A stretch of 34,937 bases of DNA, from the NCBI GenBank assembly GCA_030533135.1, contig JAUNJR010000007.1, forward strand, positions 1 through 34,937, in the 5' to 3' direction. This document shows positions 30,961-34,937 of the stretch, one piece after another. Position numbers and translations under genes: made by a program. Origin of the DNA: Coriobacteriales bacterium. GTDB taxonomy: Bacteria > Actinomycetota > Coriobacteriia > Coriobacteriales > Atopobiaceae. The notes beneath the pieces are model-generated. The model saw nothing but the letters and a program-made list of their open reading frames with translations, was not told where the DNA came from and ran no database searches. Positions within the stretch are counted from its first letter, which is position 1. Each line of letters starts with the position of its first letter.

Positions 30961-32713
30961 ATCGCCTCTTACCCCTGCTATCGCGGGCAATCTGGCGTAC
31001 CAGCCACAAGCCCAGCGCCAGCGCTATGAGGTAGCCCAAAAAACCAATGACCGGTATGCCAAAGATAACCGGTTTGATACGCGCGTAGTACACCACCGAC
31101 GAGCCTATGAACAGGCCGGCTATGATGATGCCCATGGTCAGGCGGTCGGCAGCGCGCGCTAGATCGGAGATGGGGTCCTCAGACCCCGCAAGGTCGAGAT
31201 TCATGCGCAGCTGGCCACGTGTGAGCATGCGCATAGCGAGGTCCGCCTGTGCGGCCGCCCCCAACAACCCATGCGAGGCCGCACGCGTCTCCGTGGCATA
31301 CGCGAGGCCTTCCTGCTCGACCAGCTGCAGCGGATTGGTGTGGTTCTTTACGTGGTCCGTCACGATCTGCACGATGGAGACACCAGGCAAGAAGCCATCC
31401 ACCACCCCTTCCAGCGTCACCAAGGACCGCGCAAGCATGGTAACCGTACCGGAGAGCTCGACGCCGTTCTTGCTCGCCATCGAGACGAGCGAGTTAAAGA
31501 AGGCGCCCATATCCAGCTCAGAGAGGTCCGCGTCGCCATAGTCAGAGATGATGGCGTCGAGGTCTGCCAAAAGATGGGCGTGATCAATGCTCGCGTTGTC
31601 CGTCTTGCAGAACCGCAGAAGACCGTCCTTGAGTCCCTCAGAATCATGGTTGCCCACGGCAAAGACCATCTTGGAGAGCGCCGCTCGATCGCGCGACGAC
31701 AGACGCCCCATGATTCCCAGGTCTAGATAGACAATCTGCCCCTCGTGAATGACGAGGTTGCCAGGGTGCGGATCCGCATGGAAGAAACCGTCGTCCAGCA
31801 TCTGCTGCGCATAGTTGTCAACCAGCTTCGTGCCGATCTCGGACAGGTCATAACCAAGACGCGTGAGCCTCTCCACATCATTGATGGGGATGCCATCGAC
31901 ATAGTCCATCACCACAACATGGGTGGTACACAGCGCGGGATACGGCTTAGGACAGTCAACAAAGCGCACGTCAGCGTTATTGCGGCGGAACTCCTCAAGA
32001 CTTCGCGCCTCCACCAGGAAGTCCGTCTCATCAAGAAACGACTGCCATAGCTCGTCCACCACGGACCGGATGTCCAAGACCTGCTCGTCCGACATGAGGC
32101 TGACCGCACGCTGCGCAAGCGAGCGCATGATTGCGATGTCTTGGCCCATGATTTCGCGCACATGGGGACGCTGCACTTTGACGGCAACCTGCTCGCCCGT
32201 CACTAGGCGCGCCTTATGCACCTGGGCGACCGATGCCGATCCCAGTGGCACGTCATCGATGGATGCAAAGATTTCTTCGAGGGGCCGGTCATACTCTGCC
32301 CGGAGCGTATCAAGCATCGTCGTGCGATCCATGGGTTCGACGTCCGTACGCAGCTTGGTAAGCTCGTGACAGAAGTCTGCGGGAAGGATTTCCGAGCGCA
32401 TGGAAAGAATCTGGCCGGCTTTGACGAACGTCGGCCCAAGCTCCTCCAAGAGCTGCCTGAACGACTGCGGCGTCAGGCCATGCAAGATGTCATAGCGGCT
32501 CGCTATGGACACAATTTCCCTCAGGCGAGCCGCCTTGTTCACACCGGTAATGCGATCGCCAGCCGACGTAACATAACGGCCCCCGAGCAGACCAATGGTC
32601 CGCCCGTGGGCCTCCCTCTCCGGTATGGTCACATCAAACCAACTGCCGAGGTTGTCGTCGTTTGTCACTGTGCGAGCCGACCCGTATGTGAGGTCGTTGT
32701 CTGTATCGGACAC
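30959..32713 (-). CDS. ABC1/UbiB-family atypical protein-kinase-like protein
   Basis: This 584-residue protein has the UbiB/ADCK kinase-like fold. KAGQ (98-101) is in the family-specific helix. The nucleotide loop is GSASVAQVH (158-166), the lysine motif AVKVQRP is at 177-183, the catalytic loop is HADPHPGN (312-319) and the metal motif is DLG at 331-333. Two C-terminal hydrophobic helices (about 532-575) anchor it in the membrane. In other organisms UbiB proteins support ubiquinone synthesis or lipid-quinone handling; no quinone gene is present here, so the role is open. It starts at a GTG with a weak ribosome binding site, 20 bases after the phasin-like gene, so translational coupling is likely. 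Confidence 0.88.
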   Translation of the reverse strand: MSDTDNDLTYGSARTVTNDDNLGSWFDVTIPEREAHGRTIGLLGGRYVTSAGDRITGVNKAARLREIVSIASRYDILHGLTPQSFRQLLEELGPTFVKAGQILSMRSEILPADFCHELTKLRTDVEPMDRTTMLDTLRAEYDRPLEEIFASIDDVPLGSASVAQVHKARLVTGEQVAVKVQRPHVREIMGQDIAIMRSLAQRAVSLMSDEQVLDIRSVVDELWQSFLDETDFLVEARSLEEFRRNNADVRFVDCPKPYPALCTTHVVVMDYVDGIPINDVERLTRLGYDLSEIGTKLVDNYAQQMLDDGFFHADPHPGNLVIHEGQIVYLDLGIMGRLSSRDRAALSKMVFAVGNHDSEGLKDGLLRFCKTDNASIDHAHLLADLDAIISDYGDADLSELDMGAFFNSLVSMASKNGVELSGTVTMLARSLVTLEGVVDGFLPGVSIVQIVTDHVKNHTNPLQLVEQEGLAYATETRAASHGLLGAAAQADLAMRMLTRGQLRMNLDLAGSEDPISDLARAADRLTMGIIIAGLFIGSSVVYYARIKPVIFGIPVIGFLGYLIALALGLWLVRQIARDSRGKRR

Positions 32714-32733
32714 GAGTAAGCCAAAGCGAGTAG

Positions 32734-33108
32734 TTATGCCTCTTCGTCGGTCGTGTCGTCCTCGGCGGGCGCCTCGTCTTCTACGACGCCCTCATCGACA
32801 TCGACCTCGACGGTTTCGGCATCCAGATCTGCTGCCATCTTGGTGGCACGCTTGATCCATGCCTCACGCTCCTCAGCCGTCATGGTCTTCAGATGAGCGC
32901 GCAGCACAGCGTCAGAGCCTTCCTCAGCGGTTTCCTTAACTTTGCGCGTAAGCTCCGCGTTCAAGGCCTTGCCCTGCTCAAGGGTCAACTCACCCTTGCT
33001 AACCAGCTCTTCAACCAGCTCCTGTGACTTCTCGAAGCCCGTCGCCACAGCTCCCACGCCAATGAGGAACGCCTTCTTGATGCCATCCGTCACGTCAAAC
33101 CCTGCCAT
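32734..33108 (-). CDS. Phasin-like protein with acidic tail
   Basis: This 124-residue protein starts with a hydrophobic patch (DGIKKAFLIGVGAVATGFEK) and continues as an amphipathic helix rich in Glu and Lys, with TAEEREAWIKRATKMA. It ends in a very acidic tail of about 30 residues. This composition and the FLIGVGAVATGFEKSQEL start match phasin / polyhydroxyalkanoate-granule-associated proteins. Of two adjacent ATGs, the second (33108) is six bases from AAGGAG and is preferred. The gene precedes the ubiB-like gene. A role as a membrane- or protein-binding partner of that kinase is plausible; no polyhydroxyalkanoate synthase gene is in the window. Confidence 0.75.
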   Translation of the reverse strand: MAGFDVTDGIKKAFLIGVGAVATGFEKSQELVEELVSKGELTLEQGKALNAELTRKVKETAEEGSDAVLRAHLKTMTAEEREAWIKRATKMAADLDAETVEVDVDEGVVEDEAPAEDDTTDEEA

Positions 33109-33205
33109 CATGTGCTCCTTTCGCGAATAGAGGAACCGATACGCACCATGATGATTGGTCTGTACCCAACGAAGGCGTCCCTAGACCACTCAATCGGTAA
33201 ATGAA

Positions 33206-33248
33206 CGGCGCTGTCACCTTGGGGACAGGCCCCAAGGTGACAGCGCCG
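33206..33248. repeat. 19-bp-stem palindrome with CTGTCAC core
   Basis: Arms at 33206-33224 and 33230-33248 are perfect inverted copies with the loop ACAGG. The element lies between the DUF1015 gene (minus strand, ends at 33271) and the phasin-like gene, so it may end the serA-DUF1015 transcript. It shares CTGTCAC...GTGACAG with the hairpin at 28547-28590, which suggests a dispersed repeat family. The rest of the 162-base gap shows no clear promoter. Confidence 0.7.
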
Positions 33249-33270
33249 CGGTAGGCGTATGTCTGTGCTC

Positions 33271-34494
33271 TTACACCCTGCGGAGGAACAGTCCGCTCCT
33301 TGGCTTGGGCGCAAACCACGTGGACTTGGGCGGCATGAGCATGCCCGCGTCAGAAACCTTCATGAGCTCGTCCACCGACGTGGGATACATGAAGAACGCC
33401 ACGCCGTCAGTACCCGCCAATCGTTCCAGTTCTGAAGCGCCAGCTGCACCACTCACAAACTGGATACGCTTATCGCTCGTCGGGTCATCGATGCCCAAGA
33501 TGGGTGCAAGGACACGAGCCTGCAGGAGCGAGGCGTCGAGCAGCGCGGTCGGGTCGCTCGACTCTTGCGGTACGTCAACAAAGGTTAGGTCACGCCAAGC
33601 GCCAAAGGCATACATTCCCATATGCCCATGCTCAGCCGGGACGACAGGCTCGTCGGTCCGCTCCCCCACCATCAGGTGGGCTTCCTTGAGCTTGTCAATA
33701 AGGTCCTGTTCAGAGAGGCCGTTTGTGTCAGCGACAACACGGTTGTAGGCCAAGACCTGCATCTCACTCGCAGGATACAGGATGGCGAGGAAGGCGTCTC
33801 GGGCACCAGCGTCGCCTGCTGCGCGTGCCTCTTCGCACATACGCACGGCGGCAGCTGCACGGTGGTGACCGTCGGCGATATAGCCGAACGGCACCTGATT
33901 GAAGGTCTCACAGATCGCCTCGACGGCAACCTCGCGCGAGATGCGCCACACCGTGTGGCGCACGCCATCTTCGGCAACGAAGTCATACAGAGGCTCTCCC
34001 GTGCAGACCAGGCTCACCAGGAAGCTGATGGCGGGGAAATCGTGGTATGCAATCAGAACGGGACCAGTCTGAGCCGTCACCGTCGAGATGTGTGCGATAC
34101 GGTCGCGCACCTTCTCTTCGCGCACCTGCTCATGGCGGCGAACGGTGCCATCCAGATAATCGTCTACGGAGACGGCTGCAACAATGCCCGTCTGGGAGCG
34201 ACCGTTCTGTGCGAGACGGTATACGTACAGGCACGTACGCTCCTCGCGTACCAGCGTCCCGTCCTTTACGCGGTCATTCAGGAGCTTTACCGCGTATTGA
34301 TAAACCTCTGGTGCATAGGGATCGTGCTCTGGATCGAAGGCCGTTTCGGGACGGTCAATGGCAAAGAACGAGTCTGGGTGTTCTGCTACATAGGCACGCG
34401 CCTGTTCGTCATCCATGACGTCATACGGCGGTGCAGAGAAGCGCCCCGCGCGCTCAGGCACGGGGCGGAAGCAGCTGATGGGCTCGACGCGCAT
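33271..34494 (-). CDS. DUF1015 family protein (serA neighbour)
   Basis: This is a 407-residue cytoplasmic protein of the DUF1015 family. Its start, RVEPISCFRPVP with SAPPYDVM (20-27), and the motifs RRHEQVREEKVRDR (119-132) and GYIADGHHRAAAA (204-216) are the family's hallmarks. DGHHR resembles the active-site loop of ParB/sulfiredoxin-like serine kinases (SerK, SbnI). This hints at an ATP- or ADP-dependent reaction on serine or phosphoserine; that is inference. AGAGGA lies seven bases before the ATG. It follows serA by 39 bases, a neighbourhood I recall from other Firmicutes and Actinobacteria. Confidence 0.85.
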   Translation of the reverse strand: MRVEPISCFRPVPERAGRFSAPPYDVMDDEQARAYVAEHPDSFFAIDRPETAFDPEHDPYAPEVYQYAVKLLNDRVKDGTLVREERTCLYVYRLAQNGRSQTGIVAAVSVDDYLDGTVRRHEQVREEKVRDRIAHISTVTAQTGPVLIAYHDFPAISFLVSLVCTGEPLYDFVAEDGVRHTVWRISREVAVEAICETFNQVPFGYIADGHHRAAAAVRMCEEARAAGDAGARDAFLAILYPASEMQVLAYNRVVADTNGLSEQDLIDKLKEAHLMVGERTDEPVVPAEHGHMGMYAFGAWRDLTFVDVPQESSDPTALLDASLLQARVLAPILGIDDPTSDKRIQFVSGAAGASELERLAGTDGVAFFMYPTSVDELMKVSDAGMLMPPKSTWFAPKPRSGLFLRRV

Positions 34495-34533
34495 GCGTGG
34501 ATCCTCTCGTCGTAGCTTCTCGTGGTGGATCCG

Positions 34534-34937
34534 CTACTTGCGCAGTGCGCGAACGCGAATGACACCCTCAATGGCGGATAGACGTTTGACTGCATCGTCA
34601 CTGAAGTCACCACTGATGTCAATGAGCGAATAGGCAACAGTGCCGCGGCTCTTGTCAGACATGTTGTCGATATTGACACCCTCGTTGGAAATCAGGCCGG
34701 TGATCTGGCCAATCATCGTGGGGATGTTCTTGTGGAAGATGCAGAGACGTAGGTCCGTGCAAAGCGGGCCAAAGTCAACCGGTTCGAAGTTCACCGAGTT
34801 CTCGATGTTGCCATCGAGCAGATAGCTGCGGAGCTGATGAGCGGCCATGATGGCGCAGTTGTCCTCGGCCTCCTTGGTGGAAGCGCCAAGGTGCGGGGTC
34901 ACCACGGCATGCTTCATCTGGGTGGTCACGGAGTTGG
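34534..34937 (-). CDS. serA: D-3-phosphoglycerate dehydrogenase, C-terminal part (runs off right edge)
   Basis: The last 133 or so residues of SerA are present; the catalytic and NAD-binding start is beyond the edge. VVTPHLGASTKEAEDNCA is the conserved C-terminal end of the dehydrogenase domain, with the catalytic histidine in TPHLG. It is followed by the short linker NSVNFEPVDFG and an ACT domain (about the last 75 residues: LCIFHKNIPTMIGQITGLIS and YSLIDISGDF) that in this family senses serine. It performs the first step of serine synthesis. The frame is open to base 34937. Confidence 0.92.
   Translation of the reverse strand, partial: NSVTTQMKHAVVTPHLGASTKEAEDNCAIMAAHQLRSYLLDGNIENSVNFEPVDFGPLCTDLRLCIFHKNIPTMIGQITGLISNEGVNIDNMSDKSRGTVAYSLIDISGDFSDDAVKRLSAIEGVIRVRALRK

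Noticed and set aside
1-34937. CRISPR arrays, insertion sequences, prophage genes, rRNA
   Set aside because: No regularly spaced direct repeats, transposase or integrase motifs, phage genes or rRNA segments were noticed on either strand.

Overview
The window looks like chromosomal DNA from an anaerobic, moderately high-GC actinobacterium of the class Coriobacteriia (Olsenella/Atopobium-like). This is inferred from four things: the anaerobic (cobalt-early, Cbi-type) cobalamin pathway with CbiF-CbiG and CbiE-CbiT fusions, Gram-positive lipoproteins, strong AAGGAGG ribosome binding sites, and the absence of any outer-membrane component. No ribosomal RNA, tRNA, CRISPR array, transposase or phage gene was seen. 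The species cannot be named from the sequence alone.

Layout. (1) 1-1448, minus strand: a MarR regulator and the N-terminal part of an ABC exporter that runs off the left edge. (2) 1641-5006, plus strand: a small operon with a cysteine-rich mini-protein, CobU, CobS, a very short second CobU-like protein, a membrane-anchored 'DGTY' surface protein and a GH25 lysozyme-like lipoprotein. (3) 22541 down to 5045, minus strand: one apparently continuous 17-gene run: cbiK, a second DGTY-type lipoprotein, a BtuFCD/FecBCD-type ABC importer, cbiD, cbiFG, cbiH, cbiJ, cbiET, cbiA, cbiB, cobD, cbiP, cbiC, cobT and cobC. Most of its genes overlap by 4-17 bases. A cobalamin-riboswitch-like leader precedes it, ending in a hairpin that covers the cbiK ribosome binding site. 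(4) 29298 down to 22825, minus strand: a galactoside utilisation cluster (TetR regulator, GPH-type sugar symporter, GH36 alpha-galactosidase, galK, galT). (5) 29388-30911, plus strand: a divergent gene for a probable GT-B-fold protein of unknown function, separated from the TetR gene by a near-perfect 45-bp palindrome. (6) 30959-34937, minus strand: a UbiB-like kinase with a phasin-like partner, then a DUF1015 protein behind serA, which runs off the right edge.

How it works together. Regions 2 and 3 encode most of the route from cobalt-precorrins to cobalamin: ring methylation and contraction (CbiF, G, D, H, J, E, T, C), side-chain amidation (CbiA, CbiP), aminopropanol arm (CobD, CbiB) and nucleotide loop (CobU, CobS, CobT, CobC). 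Genes for uroporphyrinogen-III methylation, sirohydrochlorin formation and C20 methylation (cobA, cysG/met8, cbiL) and for the cobalamin adenosyltransferase are not in the window. The only chelatase, CbiK, carries a Tat-like lipoprotein signal and so is predicted to sit outside the membrane, next to a lipoprotein and an ABC importer.

The most interesting candidate system is therefore the exported CbiK + DGTY lipoprotein + BtuFCD module under a variant cobalamin riboswitch, with a second DGTY protein in the facing cobU operon. The next is the pair of CobU proteins whose motifs look complementary: each keeps conserved blocks the other has lost.
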